Shown: positions 36,286 through 45,346, counted from the first letter of the stretch. The stretch: 64,000 nucleotides of DNA from Sphingobacterium sp. xlx-96 (GCF_011007365.1 NZ_WFKM01000002.1:496001-560000); one strand, 5' to 3'. Notes: generated from the letters alone by a model not told the origin. Numbers and translations are program-made.

Positions 36286-36711
36286 ATGAAGAGTCCAATG
36301 TTACAGTCTGCGACAAAATATTTGTTGCCTATATTGTTACTATTCTCCTTCTTCCTCCTATTGCGGGGACACTATTACCCTGGAGGAGGCTTTGTCGGAG
36401 GGCTGGTCGCATCCATAGCTTTTGTATTACACAGTTTGGCCAATGGGACAGCACAGACAATGAAACTTTTAAAAAGAAAACCGCTATCTCTGATCCCCAT
36501 AGGATTGAGCTTATCAACAATGAGCATGGTTATACCAATGGCATTTGGCTTACCTCCAATGACAGGGCTATGGTTTGAACACCCCGTCCCAGTAATCGGA
36601 ATGGTCGGTTCCTCGCTGTTCTTCGACCTCGGCGTCTATTTGGTCGTCATAGGTGTGGTCTTGACAATTTTATTTACGATTGCCTTAAATAACGAGGAGG
36701 AAAACAGCTAA
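36286..36711 (+). CDS. mrpB: Mrp antiporter subunit B
   Basis: A 141-residue subunit with four membrane segments. The MnhB signature is RGHYYPGGGFVGGLVASIAF. It follows mrpA after 1 nt, and its stop overlaps the mrpC start (TAATG). It is separate from mrpA, the group 1 arrangement, unlike the fused A'-B form of some bacteria. Confidence 0.92.
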   Translation: MKSPMLQSATKYLLPILLLFSFFLLLRGHYYPGGGFVGGLVASIAFVLHSLANGTAQTMKLLKRKPLSLIPIGLSLSTMSMVIPMAFGLPPMTGLWFEHPVPVIGMVGSSLFFDLGVYLVVIGVVLTILFTIALNNEEENS

Positions 36712-37067
36712 TGGAATTATTGCTTATCATATTAATAGGCTTGCTATACGCAGCAGGCGTCTATCTCATCCTCCGGAGAAGTATGGTTAAGCTTCTATTG
36801 GGGATTATGCTACTAGGCAGTGGTGCTAATATTTTGATTTTTTTACTCGCCGGAATCACCAAAGGTAAGCCACCTGTGATCGACGAAGATGCAAAGCTTT
36901 TTCAGGATGCATTCGCAGATCCTATACCCCAAGCTTTAATCCTTACAGCGATCGTCATCAGCTTTGCTTTGACGGCCTTTGCCATTGTGTTATTAAAAAG
37001 AGTTTACGCTCTTGTAGATTCGGACGATTTAGATGATTTAAATACCCCAGAGGAAGAAGATATATGA
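36711..37067 (+). CDS. mrpC: Mrp antiporter subunit C (NuoK-like)
   Basis: A 118-residue protein with three membrane helices, homologous to NuoK. The signature pieces are GIMLLGSGANILIFLLAG and DPIPQALILTAIVISFALTAF. The C-terminal tail is acidic (DSDDLDDLNTPEEED). Starts by one-base overlap with mrpB and overlaps mrpD by 4 nt (ATGA). Confidence 0.92.
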   Translation: MELLLIILIGLLYAAGVYLILRRSMVKLLLGIMLLGSGANILIFLLAGITKGKPPVIDEDAKLFQDAFADPIPQALILTAIVISFALTAFAIVLLKRVYALVDSDDLDDLNTPEEEDI

Positions 37068-38572
37068 TAGACAACCACATATTAGCTCCTGTTTTCATCC
37101 ACCTGTTTACGGCCATCCTACAGCTTATTGCGTGGAGAAAGACCGTTACGCAACGCTTTATGAGCGTAATTGGAAGCTTTTTGGCTGTCCTTCTCGCGCT
37201 ACGCTTATTGGATAGAGTAAATGAACAGGGAATCTTGACACTTAATGCTTCCAATTGGGAATCACCATTTGGAATTGTATTTGTAGCAGACTTATTGAGT
37301 AGTTCGCTTGTTCTTATCACCTCTCTAGCGGCACTAGCCGTCTCTTTATTCTCCTCAACAGGTTTGAATAGGCAACGGATGAACTACGGCTACTTTCCTA
37401 TTTTTCACTTTTTAGTCATGGGACTAAACGGCGCTTTTCTAACAGGAGATATTTTCAATCTTTACGTCTGGTTCGAGGTTATTATCATTTCCTCATTTGT
37501 ACTCATGACACTAGGCGGTCGAAAAACTCAGCTAGAAGGAGCTGTAAAGTATATGGCTATGAATATATTGGCATCGACATTTTTCCTTACCGGTATAGGT
37601 ATCTTATATGGTATGACAGGTGCGTTGAATATGGCCGACCTTTCGGTCAAAATTAAAGAAGTGCAAAACACTCATCTTGTCGGTATTACGGCTTGTTTCT
37701 TCTTACTGGGATTTGGAATAAAATCGGCTATTTTCCCCTTGTATTATTGGCTACCTTCATCCTATCACACTCCACCGTCAGCAGTAGCTGCTACATTTGG
37801 AGGTCTACTTACAAAAGTGGGGATATATGCTATGATTCGCGTATTTAGCCTAATCTTTATCCCCGATCAATTCATAAAAGATCTTTTGATATGGCTAGCC
37901 GTCTTTACGATATTGACAGGAAGTTTTGGCGCATTGATCAAAACAAACATCCGACGCCTCTTCTCCTATCTGATCGTGTGTCATATCGGTTTTATGATAG
38001 GCGGGATCGGTATGTTTACCAAAGTAGCCCTGATGGGAACCATATTCTACTTATTCCATGATATCCTTGTCAAAACAAATATGTTTTTAATCGCAGGTTT
38101 GATCGGACAACTTCGCGGTAGCATGGATATGAAAAAAAACGGTGGACTGTATGGTGAATATCCCAAATTGTCCTTGCTCATAGCCGTTGTCCTGTTTTCA
38201 CTTGTCGGAATCCCTCCGCTATCTGGGTTTTGGCCAAAAATATTTCTGTTCAAGGAAGCTTTTACACAAACGCAGTATTTTTTCATCGGAGCCCTCATTG
38301 TAGGCAGCTTTGTCACGCTATATGTTATAGCCAAAATGTGGGCTGAGGTATTCTGGAAAAATGTGCCTGATGATATTACTATAGAAAATAAATTCGCCCC
38401 CCTTCCGTTGGTCCGCAAGATACTTCTTGTATTACCTATAGGAATACTGGGGTTAGCCACGGTATATATTGGTCTGAATTCGGAAACTGTCATTCAATTG
38501 GTTGATAAGATTACTGGCCAATTAATAAATACGCAACCTTATGTAGATGCGGTATTAGGTAAACAAAAATAG
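37064..38572 (+). CDS. mrpD: Mrp antiporter subunit D (NuoN/NuoM-like)
   Basis: The 502-residue second large subunit has about 14 helices. It contains the conserved membrane Glu region FNLYVWFEVIIISSFVLM and the channel motif FPLYYWLPSSYHTPPSAVAATFGGLLTKVGIY. The segment LVGIPPLSGFWPKIFLF is typical of NuoM/N homologues. Overlaps mrpC by 4 nt and is followed by mrpE after 4 nt. A 148-codon reverse frame inside it is a shadow. Confidence 0.93.
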   Translation: MIDNHILAPVFIHLFTAILQLIAWRKTVTQRFMSVIGSFLAVLLALRLLDRVNEQGILTLNASNWESPFGIVFVADLLSSSLVLITSLAALAVSLFSSTGLNRQRMNYGYFPIFHFLVMGLNGAFLTGDIFNLYVWFEVIIISSFVLMTLGGRKTQLEGAVKYMAMNILASTFFLTGIGILYGMTGALNMADLSVKIKEVQNTHLVGITACFFLLGFGIKSAIFPLYYWLPSSYHTPPSAVAATFGGLLTKVGIYAMIRVFSLIFIPDQFIKDLLIWLAVFTILTGSFGALIKTNIRRLFSYLIVCHIGFMIGGIGMFTKVALMGTIFYLFHDILVKTNMFLIAGLIGQLRGSMDMKKNGGLYGEYPKLSLLIAVVLFSLVGIPPLSGFWPKIFLFKEAFTQTQYFFIGALIVGSFVTLYVIAKMWAEVFWKNVPDDITIENKFAPLPLVRKILLVLPIGILGLATVYIGLNSETVIQLVDKITGQLINTQPYVDAVLGKQK

Positions 38573-38576
38573 GAGT

Positions 38577-39053
38577 ATGATTAAGCAATTTTTAATGAAC
38601 CTTTTGCTTTCCTTTATTTGGGTAGCACTAACAGGTTCCATGTATTATACTAATTTTGTATTTGGCTTTTTGCTCGGCTTTGCTATCCTATGGATTATGA
38701 GCCGCAATGATGGGGATCGTCGTTATTTTTATAAAGTACCTCGTGTCGTTAGCTTTGTATTCTATTTCTTATATCAAATGATCAAAGCGAACATTCAGGT
38801 GGCTTATGACGTAATGACACCACGCTATTTTATGCGTCCGGGAGTCGTAAGATATCCCTTGAACGCACGGACAGAGATGGAAATCAACATTTTGTCTATG
38901 ATGATTTCGTTGACACCGGGAACGTTGATCCTAGACATCAGCGAGGATAAAAAAACCATGTATATACATGTTATGTACTTAGACGATCCCAATAAGTTTG
39001 TTCAAGACACAAAGACAGGATTAGAACGCAGACTATTAGAAGCTTTAAGATGA
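38577..39053 (+). CDS. mrpE: Mrp antiporter subunit E
   Basis: A 158-residue small subunit. Two or three hydrophobic segments (about 5-35, 58-75) precede a soluble part with the MnhE motif ILSMMISLTPGTLILDI and HVMYLDDP. It supports assembly of the complex; the family is not known to transport by itself. The stop codon overlaps the start of mrpF (ATGA). Confidence 0.9.
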   Translation: MIKQFLMNLLLSFIWVALTGSMYYTNFVFGFLLGFAILWIMSRNDGDRRYFYKVPRVVSFVFYFLYQMIKANIQVAYDVMTPRYFMRPGVVRYPLNARTEMEINILSMMISLTPGTLILDISEDKKTMYIHVMYLDDPNKFVQDTKTGLERRLLEALR

Positions 39054-39322
39054 CATTGGCAGCATACTTCGATTATTTTATACTACCGATCCTAACGATA
39101 TCGGTGATTCTGGTGTTCATCCGCCTGGTTAAAGGCCCGAAAGTTGTAGACCGTGTCATCGCATTAGATCTTATTATCACGATTGGTATCGGAATCATTA
39201 CTATCTTCACAATAAGATCAAACCAAAAAGTACTATTAGATGTTGCGATTATACTCGCCCTTATCGCATTTTTAAGTACTGTAGCTTTTTCATTTTACAT
39301 AGAAAAAAAAGAAGATGATTGA
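39050..39322 (+). CDS. mrpF: Mrp antiporter subunit F
   Basis: A 90-residue protein with three helices. The MnhF signature is IRLVKGPKVVDRVIALDLI. It overlaps mrpE by 4 nt and mrpG by 8 nt, giving tight translational coupling at the end of the operon. Confidence 0.91.
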   Translation: MTLAAYFDYFILPILTISVILVFIRLVKGPKVVDRVIALDLIITIGIGIITIFTIRSNQKVLLDVAIILALIAFLSTVAFSFYIEKKEDD

Positions 39323-39740
39323 TATATTAATTGCCATACTAAGCACAATAGGAGCTTTAGCTATTTTCTTTGCCTCCTTAGGGATTTTGAGAATGCCTGA
39401 TTTTTATCTCCGGTTATCGGTCACTGTTAAGGCTGCAACTCTAGGGGTAGGGTTGTTATTGCTATGTGCCGCTATTTTATTTCCCGACATCTCTGTCAGC
39501 ACCAAAGCAATCGCTATTATTTTCTTCTTGATTATCACCTCTCCTATCGCCGCACATATGATCGGACGAGCAGCTTATTTTACAGGCACACCGCTTTGGA
39601 AAGGAACTATCGTGGACGAGTTGGCTGGACAATATGATAAAGAAACGCACCAACTCAAAAATGAAGAGAGCAACAAGCATTCTTTTGACGGGGACAAACC
39701 AAAGGGGCAGATTGCAGATTGCGATAAAGAAACGAGATAA
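39315..39740 (+). CDS. mrpG: Mrp antiporter subunit G
   Basis: A 141-residue subunit with three membrane helices. GILRMPDFYLRLSVTVKAATLGVG and FFLIITSPIAAHMIGRAAYFTG are the MnhG hallmarks. After residue about 105 there is a charged C-terminal extension (DELAGQYDKETHQLKNEESN and on), a bit longer than I expect for the family. Last gene of the operon; the convergent EamA gene ends 4 nt away and I see no hairpin terminator. Confidence 0.9.
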   Translation: MIDILIAILSTIGALAIFFASLGILRMPDFYLRLSVTVKAATLGVGLLLLCAAILFPDISVSTKAIAIIFFLIITSPIAAHMIGRAAYFTGTPLWKGTIVDELAGQYDKETHQLKNEESNKHSFDGDKPKGQIADCDKETR

Positions 39741-39744
39741 CTCA

Positions 39745-40662
39745 TCAAAACTCTTCCTGTTTGCGTAATAGTTTTCTATTTCTAGATTTTTCGAGGCCGC
39801 TCTTTAATAACGGATACAAAAACACTGCACCTAATATAATTACTGCACCAAAATAAAATCCTATACTCATAGTCTCTTTATGCCCCAGTATCAGAATAGC
39901 CAGCAATATCCCATAAACGGGTTCCAGATTCGTAGTTAGCGCTACTGTAAATGCACTTAACTCTCTCATCACTGCTACCCCTAACACATAAGCAAAAGCC
40001 GTACAGACGCTCCCCAACAGCAACAAGTAAACCCAATCAGAGGAAGAAAGAATCATTTCTTTGTTAAACTGTCCTGAAAATAACAGGATAACAGAAACTC
40101 CGATAAAAGCCCCGATCATCTCGTAAAACGTAATTATTGTAGGACTATCTTTTTTTACCATCTTAGAATTAAGTATAGAGAAGAAACTCGCACAAAGTGC
40201 TGCCAATAACCCAAAAATAATTCCTTGCCAATATTGGAATTCAAACTTAAAGATAAGATATATACCAAAAATAATAACCAAACCTACTATGACATCGCCT
40301 AGAGCGATCGATTTACGGTTAAATATAGGTTCCAGGATGGCGGTAAACAAAGTCAACGAAGATAGCGTTACCAAAGTGACCGAAACCGTAGAAATCTTAA
40401 TCGCGTGAAAAAAAGAAACCCAATGTATACCAACAATCACCCCCACGCCTATAAATTTCAACATCTTCGTCGAAGGGACTAGAACAATCTGATCTTTCAT
40501 TTTAAGATAGACAAATAATGTCAGGGCTGCAATCAATACCCTATACCAGACCAAATGAAGAGCCGAAACAGTGATCAAATCACCCAGCACTCCTGTAAAT
40601 CCCCAAATCAGTACCGTAAAATGCAGAATCAGCAAATTGCGATCGCGAACAATAAATTGCAT
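39745..40662 (-). CDS. EamA/DMT family transporter
   Basis: A 305-residue inner-membrane protein with ten predicted helices in two homologous halves, the drug/metabolite transporter fold (first half LHFTVLIWGFTGVLGDLI, second half AFAYVLGVAVMRELSAFTVALTTNLEPVYGI). Family members export amino acids, nucleotides or other metabolites; the substrate is not deducible. It starts 14 nt after the LptG/F gene on the same strand and ends a basic C-tail (GLEKSRNRKLLRKQEEF). Confidence 0.85.
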   Translation of the reverse strand: MQFIVRDRNLLILHFTVLIWGFTGVLGDLITVSALHLVWYRVLIAALTLFVYLKMKDQIVLVPSTKMLKFIGVGVIVGIHWVSFFHAIKISTVSVTLVTLSSLTLFTAILEPIFNRKSIALGDVIVGLVIIFGIYLIFKFEFQYWQGIIFGLLAALCASFFSILNSKMVKKDSPTIITFYEMIGAFIGVSVILLFSGQFNKEMILSSSDWVYLLLLGSVCTAFAYVLGVAVMRELSAFTVALTTNLEPVYGILLAILILGHKETMSIGFYFGAVIILGAVFLYPLLKSGLEKSRNRKLLRKQEEF

Positions 40663-40676
40663 ATAGATGTGTATAA

Positions 40677-41759
40677 TTATTTAGGAGCCTTTTTAAGCAA
40701 GATAATAGCAAGTAACAAAAATGTCATACTGGGGATTAACACCGAAAACAAAGGAGGTAATCCTCCCTTTAAAGCAAACATCGTGGAGAATTGATTAAAA
40801 ACTAAAAAGCCAAAGCTTAAACCGATTCCGATACCAAGGCTTAAGCCGATTCCTCCCCGCACCTTCTTAGAGGATAGCGCAACTCCCATTAATGTCAATA
40901 TGAACGCCGAAAAGGGATGTACGATTCTTTTATATTTTTCCAATAAGAGGTCTGTCATCATTCCTGTACCACGGATCTCTTCTTTACGGATACGCTCATT
41001 CAGTTCCTCCGTACCCATCGCGGTAAAGATGTTTTCATAGACCTCGAAATCCTGGGGTCTCATATCCAGTGTTGTATCGCGCTTTTCACCTTTCACCATC
41101 TCTTCCTTCAAGCCCGTGATAATTCTATTGGTATAATTTTCTATACGCCACTTGTTAGCCACAGAATCCCAAGCTACACGATCGGCCATAAGCTTCTCTT
41201 TCAACTCCAATCCGTCAAACTTCTCCATCACAAAATTATAACCTATAGCTCGCTGTGTATCGAAGTTATCAATATAGACATACGTATTACTATCAATCTG
41301 CATATGCGTGGAAGACGTATTGGTATTAATCTTATGTGGTTTGACGTAAACGTTTTCAAATTGTACCTTCATTTTATTGGTGAGCGGTAGTACATAAAGA
41401 TTAGAAAGCAACGTAAACGTAAAAATCAACGTGGCAGCTATCATATAAGGACGTAGCAACCTATTAAAGCTCATCCCTCCATTCAATATAGGTACAATCT
41501 CCGTTTGATCCGCCATCTTAGAAGTAAAGAAAATCACCGCAATAAAGTTGATTAACGGTGTGAGCATATTTAGGAAGAATGGTACAGACCCTAAAGCATA
41601 ATATTGAAACAAAACCTGCGTAAAGGAAGCCTTATTCTTCAAAAAATCGTCTAGCTTTTCGGAGACATCGAAAATCACGATTACCACAATAAAAATAGCT
41701 ACCGTGAATAGGAAGGTAGTTAAATATTTACGGATGATGTAGCGATCGATGATATTCAT
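40677..41759 (-). CDS. LptF/LptG family LPS export permease (YjgP/YjgQ)
   Basis: A 360-residue permease of the LptB2FG complex, with six helices around a periplasmic jellyroll. The N-terminus IIDRYIIRKYLTTFLFTVAI is family typical, as are helices 2-3 (LTPLINFIAVIFFTSKMADQTEIVPILNGGMS) and the C-terminal three-helix group (GGIGLSLGIGIGLSFGFLVFNQ). It is more LptG-like by its start, but F and G are hard to separate by eye. Its ATPase partner LptB is at 11663. It follows tgt after 39 nt. Confidence 0.88.
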   Translation of the reverse strand: MNIIDRYIIRKYLTTFLFTVAIFIVVIVIFDVSEKLDDFLKNKASFTQVLFQYYALGSVPFFLNMLTPLINFIAVIFFTSKMADQTEIVPILNGGMSFNRLLRPYMIAATLIFTFTLLSNLYVLPLTNKMKVQFENVYVKPHKINTNTSSTHMQIDSNTYVYIDNFDTQRAIGYNFVMEKFDGLELKEKLMADRVAWDSVANKWRIENYTNRIITGLKEEMVKGEKRDTTLDMRPQDFEVYENIFTAMGTEELNERIRKEEIRGTGMMTDLLLEKYKRIVHPFSAFILTLMGVALSSKKVRGGIGLSLGIGIGLSFGFLVFNQFSTMFALKGGLPPLFSVLIPSMTFLLLAIILLKKAPK

Positions 41760-41798
41760 TTCTCAAAGTAAAAATTTAAAAAAGCAAAAATCAAAAAT

Positions 41799-42929
41799 CT
41801 ATAACCGTTGTCCCAAGACTTTTACCATTTTCTCTTTCCAATCATAGAATGTCCCATCTATAATTTTTTCACGCGCTTGTTTTACAAGCCAAAGATAAAA
41901 ATGCAGATTATGCAGGGAAGCAATCTGTGCGCCCAAAATTTCCTGAGAACGGATTAAATGTCTTAAATAAGCCTTTGTATAAAACTGATCCATCATCAAA
42001 TCCGACTCCGCTTCTATTGGTGAGAAATCCGCTTTCCACTTTTCATTCTTGATGTTAATAATGCCATTACGGGTAAATAACATTCCATTACGTGCATTAC
42101 GCGTAGGCATTACACAGTCGAACATATCTATACCTAATGCTATATTTTCCAAAATATTTATAGGCGTCCCTACCCCCATTAAATACCGCGGTTTTTCCTT
42201 AGGCAATATAGCGGTGACCACTTCTGTCATTGCGTACATCTCTTCGGCAGGTTCTCCAACTGAAAGCCCACCAATTGCATTTCCCTCCCGCTCGAAAGAA
42301 GCTATAACTTCTGCAGACTTTGCACGCAGATCTTTATATACGGATCCCTGTACTATAGGAAATAAGGTCTGATTATAACCATACAAAGGTTCCGTGTTAT
42401 CAAAACGATTGCAACACCGCTTTAACCAACGATGTGTCATATCCAAAGAGCGACGGGCATATTGGTAATCGCAGGGATAGGGCGTACACTCGTCAAACGC
42501 CATGATAATATCAGCTCCTATGATACGCTGTGTATCCATGACATTTTCCGGAGTAAACAAATGTTTAGATCCATCAACGTGCGATCGAAAAGTAACTCCC
42601 TCTTCTCTAATTTTCCGAACTTCGGTCAAAGAGTATACCTGATACCCTCCTGAATCGGTAAGGATTGGTTTGTCCCAACCGTTAAATTTATGCAAACCAC
42701 CAGCCTTATTCAATACATCCAGTCCTGGTCTTAGGTAAAGATGATACGTATTTCCTAATATAATCTGGGCTTGAATATCATTCACTAATTCGTGCTGGTG
42801 GACTGCCTTCACCGTTCCTGCCGTACCTACCGGCATAAAAATAGGAGTCTCTATCGTCCCATGTGCAGTTTCCATTACCCCTGCACGTGCCTGGGAAAGT
42901 TTATCTTGTGCTTGAAGCGTAAATTTCAT
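41799..42929 (-). CDS. tgt: queuine tRNA-guanine transglycosylase Tgt
   Basis: A 376-residue enzyme exchanging G34 for preQ1 in tRNAs with GUN anticodons. Catalytic aspartates are D92 (DSGGYQ) and D271 (FDCVMPTRNARNG); FPIVQGSVYKDLR and GGLSVGEP are the substrate loops. The C-x-C-x2-C zinc site expected around 308-315 is replaced by ESDLMMDQF, while the partner His (H340, SLHNLHFY) remains. I recall the same loss in other Bacteroidota Tgt proteins. First gene of tgt-lptG/F-EamA. Confidence 0.92.
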   Translation of the reverse strand: MKFTLQAQDKLSQARAGVMETAHGTIETPIFMPVGTAGTVKAVHQHELVNDIQAQIILGNTYHLYLRPGLDVLNKAGGLHKFNGWDKPILTDSGGYQVYSLTEVRKIREEGVTFRSHVDGSKHLFTPENVMDTQRIIGADIIMAFDECTPYPCDYQYARRSLDMTHRWLKRCCNRFDNTEPLYGYNQTLFPIVQGSVYKDLRAKSAEVIASFEREGNAIGGLSVGEPAEEMYAMTEVVTAILPKEKPRYLMGVGTPINILENIALGIDMFDCVMPTRNARNGMLFTRNGIINIKNEKWKADFSPIEAESDLMMDQFYTKAYLRHLIRSQEILGAQIASLHNLHFYLWLVKQAREKIIDGTFYDWKEKMVKVLGQRL

Positions 42930-42996
42930 ATATGTAACAATCTGCCTTTTTAGGGGCTAACCACCAACTAGTGGATTTATCAATTCTTATTGGTCG

Positions 42997-43004
42997 CAAA
43001 AATA
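42997..43004 (-). promoter_or_regulatory. candidate -7 box for tgt
   Basis: Minus-strand TATTTTTG fits TAnnTTTG, 68 nt before the tgt start. No -33 match is seen. Confidence 0.38.
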
Positions 43005-43089
43005 CTATAAAATTTTGAGCCTACGACATCTTTGCTATTTAATTAGCAATTCTTAACGCATATTGTTATAACTATTAAAAAGAACGCCT

Positions 43090-43097
43090 TATCTTTG
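43090..43097 (+). promoter_or_regulatory. candidate -7 box for the GT2 gene
   Basis: TATCTTTG, with a TTG at 43063-43065 (24-nt spacer, a little long). Transcription would begin around 43102, which excludes the in-frame TTG start at 43095 and leaves a very short leader before ATG 43107. Confidence 0.45.
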
Positions 43098-43106
43098 ACA
43101 TTTTAT

Positions 43107-44249
43107 ATGAATCTATATAGTCATATCACACCCAATATCGCCTATTTCGTCTACGGAATTTTAGGCCTTTTCCTACTAATCCAACTTTACTATATCCTAT
43201 TTGTTTACAGCAAATTAGCTCAACACAAGGTGCGATCTTATCAAGAAAAAAAGAGTTTCCCTTCAATATCAGTGATAATTTGCGCACATAATGAACAAGA
43301 TAACCTTAAAACGTTTTTACCGACTATCCTACAACAGGACTATCCTGATTATGAAGTCATTGTTGTAGACGACTGTTCAAGTGACGAAAGCAAATGGGTA
43401 TTACAGGGTTTCCAAGCACAGTATCCGCACCTTCGCGTAGTCGAGATAAAAGAACATATACAACTTAAGCACAGCAAAAAATTTGCTTTGACCCTTGGTA
43501 TCAAAGCAGCAAAAAATGAACACTTGGTAATGACCGATGCTGACTGTCAGCCCCAAACAACTTTGTGGCTGAAAGAAATGGGAGGCGCATACAGCACATC
43601 CCAAGAAATTGTCTTAGGCTATTCCCCTTATTTTAAGACCAGCGGTTTTCTAAACAAACTAATCCGTTTTGAAACGACCCATACTGCTATGAGCTATCTC
43701 TCTTACGCGTTAAAACATGACCCTTATATGGGAGTAGGAAGAAACCTCTCCTACTTAAAGAGCTTATTCTTCAAGGGCAAAGGTTTTAATTCACACATGC
43801 ACATCAAATCAGGAGATGATGATTTATTCGTGAATCAAAACGCAACAAAGAACAACGTAAATATCGCTATACACCCTGACGCACACATCTACTCTGTTGC
43901 TAAAGATAGTTGGAAGTCTTATTACAAACAAAAAGCACGACACGCTGGTGCGTCGGTCGTCTATAAAAAATCTCATCAGCGTATGCTAGGCACTCAACTA
44001 GTAACGGCTTTTTTATTTCACACAACCCTTCTTATGTGCATTGCTCTATTTCCCATGTTATGGTATTGGGCTTTAGGAGCTTTTTTGCTACGTTATTTGA
44101 GCCAGGTTATTGTGTTCCGTCCAATCTTCCGTAAATTGCAAGTTAAGGATCTTTTATTCTGGCTGCCCATATTAGACTTTTTCTTCTACTTCTACATTTG
44201 CCTCAATGGCCTGTTTAACAGAAAGAAGAAACAAAGGTCCTGGAAATAA
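43107..44249 (+). CDS. glycosyltransferase family 2 membrane protein
   Basis: A 380-residue GT-A glycosyltransferase anchored by an N-terminal helix (about 10-31) and two or three C-terminal helices (about 300-375). The nucleotide-sugar site is SVIICAHNEQDNL with VIVVDDCSSDES. MTDADCQP is the DxD metal motif. SGDDDLFVNQNA resembles the acceptor ED/DD motif and KARHAGAS the QxxRW-like end. It resembles processive polysaccharide synthases, but sugar and product are unknown. It stands 58 nt before rsmG. Confidence 0.85.
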   Translation: MNLYSHITPNIAYFVYGILGLFLLIQLYYILFVYSKLAQHKVRSYQEKKSFPSISVIICAHNEQDNLKTFLPTILQQDYPDYEVIVVDDCSSDESKWVLQGFQAQYPHLRVVEIKEHIQLKHSKKFALTLGIKAAKNEHLVMTDADCQPQTTLWLKEMGGAYSTSQEIVLGYSPYFKTSGFLNKLIRFETTHTAMSYLSYALKHDPYMGVGRNLSYLKSLFFKGKGFNSHMHIKSGDDDLFVNQNATKNNVNIAIHPDAHIYSVAKDSWKSYYKQKARHAGASVVYKKSHQRMLGTQLVTAFLFHTTLLMCIALFPMLWYWALGAFLLRYLSQVIVFRPIFRKLQVKDLLFWLPILDFFFYFYICLNGLFNRKKKQRSWK

Positions 44250-44307
44250 TTTAAAACCTTTTTATTCAAAGATCGTATTACATAGTATATTAATAATTTA
44301 AAACATC

Positions 44308-44943
44308 GTGAATCCAACAGTAGATATTATATATAATTACTTTCCAAATCTCACAGAAACGCAGAAAGCACAATTTGCCAAATTGGAGGAGGTTTATCCT
44401 TTTTGGAATGATCAGATCAACGTTATTTCCAGGAAAGACATCGAGAGCTTGTACCTGAAGCATGTGCTGCATTCATTGGGTATAGCAAAATTTGTGCATG
44501 AGTTTGTCGCTGGCACACGAATCCTAGATGTAGGCACTGGAGGTGGTTTTCCAGGCATACCTTTAGCCATACTATTTCCTGAAGTCCAATTTCACCTTGT
44601 TGATTCCATCGGTAAAAAGATAAAAGTGGTACGTGGTGTCGCTGAAGCGATCGGCCTAACGAATGTGGAAGCAGATCATATCCGTGCCGAACAATTGGAC
44701 TACAAATATGATTTTGTTGTTTCTCGCGCTGTGACCAGACTTGCTGACTTTGCTCCTTGGATCAGAAACAAGTTTGAAAAAAAGGATAAAAATGGGATAC
44801 CAAATGGTATCTTATATCTTAAAGGCGGAGATCTAAAAGAAGAAATAAAAGAATCTAAATTGAAAGCCGAATTACATCCCCTATCATCGTATTTTAACGA
44901 AGACTTCTTTGAAACGAAGTATGTGGTATACGTACCGATGTAA
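44308..44943 (+). CDS. rsmG: 16S rRNA m7G527 methyltransferase RsmG
   Basis: A 211-residue SAM methyltransferase acting on G527 of 16S rRNA. LDVGTGGGFPGIPLAILFP (around 73-91) is the SAM motif, VDSIGKKIKVV follows and SRAVTRLADFAPW is the RsmG-specific region. The start codon is GTG (44308); no better ATG exists upstream in frame. The gene ends before a hairpin shared with the convergent small gene. Confidence 0.92.
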   Translation: MNPTVDIIYNYFPNLTETQKAQFAKLEEVYPFWNDQINVISRKDIESLYLKHVLHSLGIAKFVHEFVAGTRILDVGTGGGFPGIPLAILFPEVQFHLVDSIGKKIKVVRGVAEAIGLTNVEADHIRAEQLDYKYDFVVSRAVTRLADFAPWIRNKFEKKDKNGIPNGILYLKGGDLKEEIKESKLKAELHPLSSYFNEDFFETKYVVYVPM

Positions 44944-44965
44944 TCTAGCCTCAATGAACACCTAC

Positions 44966-44998
44966 AACAGGGCTGTGCCAAAAAGACAGAGCCCTGTT
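44966..44998. terminator. bidirectional terminator after rsmG
   Basis: AACAGGGCT (44966-44974) and AGCCCTGTT (44990-44998), followed by TTTAATTTG. The 15-nt loop can also pair in part (GTGCC/GAC). Confidence 0.68.
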
Positions 44999-45022
44999 TT
45001 AATTTGTTAAAAAACGTCTAAG

Positions 45023-45256
45023 CTAACTATCGATTTCCTCAGAAATTCGCTTACCGATAAGATTGACCTCTTCATCCATTCCAAACATAGGCAAACCAGT
45101 TTCTGGATGTAACTTCAACCACTGGGTATCTGTATCTTTAATAATCTGAACGTACTCCTTACCGTCCTTAAAAACGGTATAGGTATCTTTTTCATCTGGA
45201 AAAACTGAGTACACAGTATCTCCGATCTCTATATCAAAAGGCTCTTGCATTTCCAT
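45023..45256 (-). CDS. small conserved-looking protein of unknown function
   Basis: A 77-residue acidic protein without membrane segments or cysteines. The sequence reads like a small beta-rich domain (FDIEIGDTVYSVFPDE, YTVFKDGKEYVQIIKD, WLKLHPETGLPMFGMDEEV). Composition is balanced and the terminator lies just after its stop, which supports a real gene. An alternative start two codons later (ATG 45250) is possible. I do not recognise a family with known function. Confidence 0.7.
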   Translation of the reverse strand: MEMQEPFDIEIGDTVYSVFPDEKDTYTVFKDGKEYVQIIKDTDTQWLKLHPETGLPMFGMDEEVNLIGKRISEEIDS

Positions 45257-45320
45257 TATTTCCTGCTTTTAAACATCAAAGTTAATAATATCAACGTAGT
45301 AATACCTTATACTTCGGAAG

Positions 45321-45346
45321 AATTCTATTGGATATCTAATAGAATT
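45321..45346. promoter_or_regulatory. operator-like palindrome upstream of dprA
   Basis: AATTCTATT (45321-45329) and AATAGAATT (45338-45346) are perfect 9-bp arms around GGATATCT, a near-perfect 26-bp palindrome. It overlaps the putative -33 box of the dprA promoter, where a repressor could block polymerase. Confidence 0.45.

Noticed and set aside
38047..38493. 148-codon open frame antisense to mrpD
   Set aside because: It lies wholly within a conserved mrpD and has shadow-like composition.
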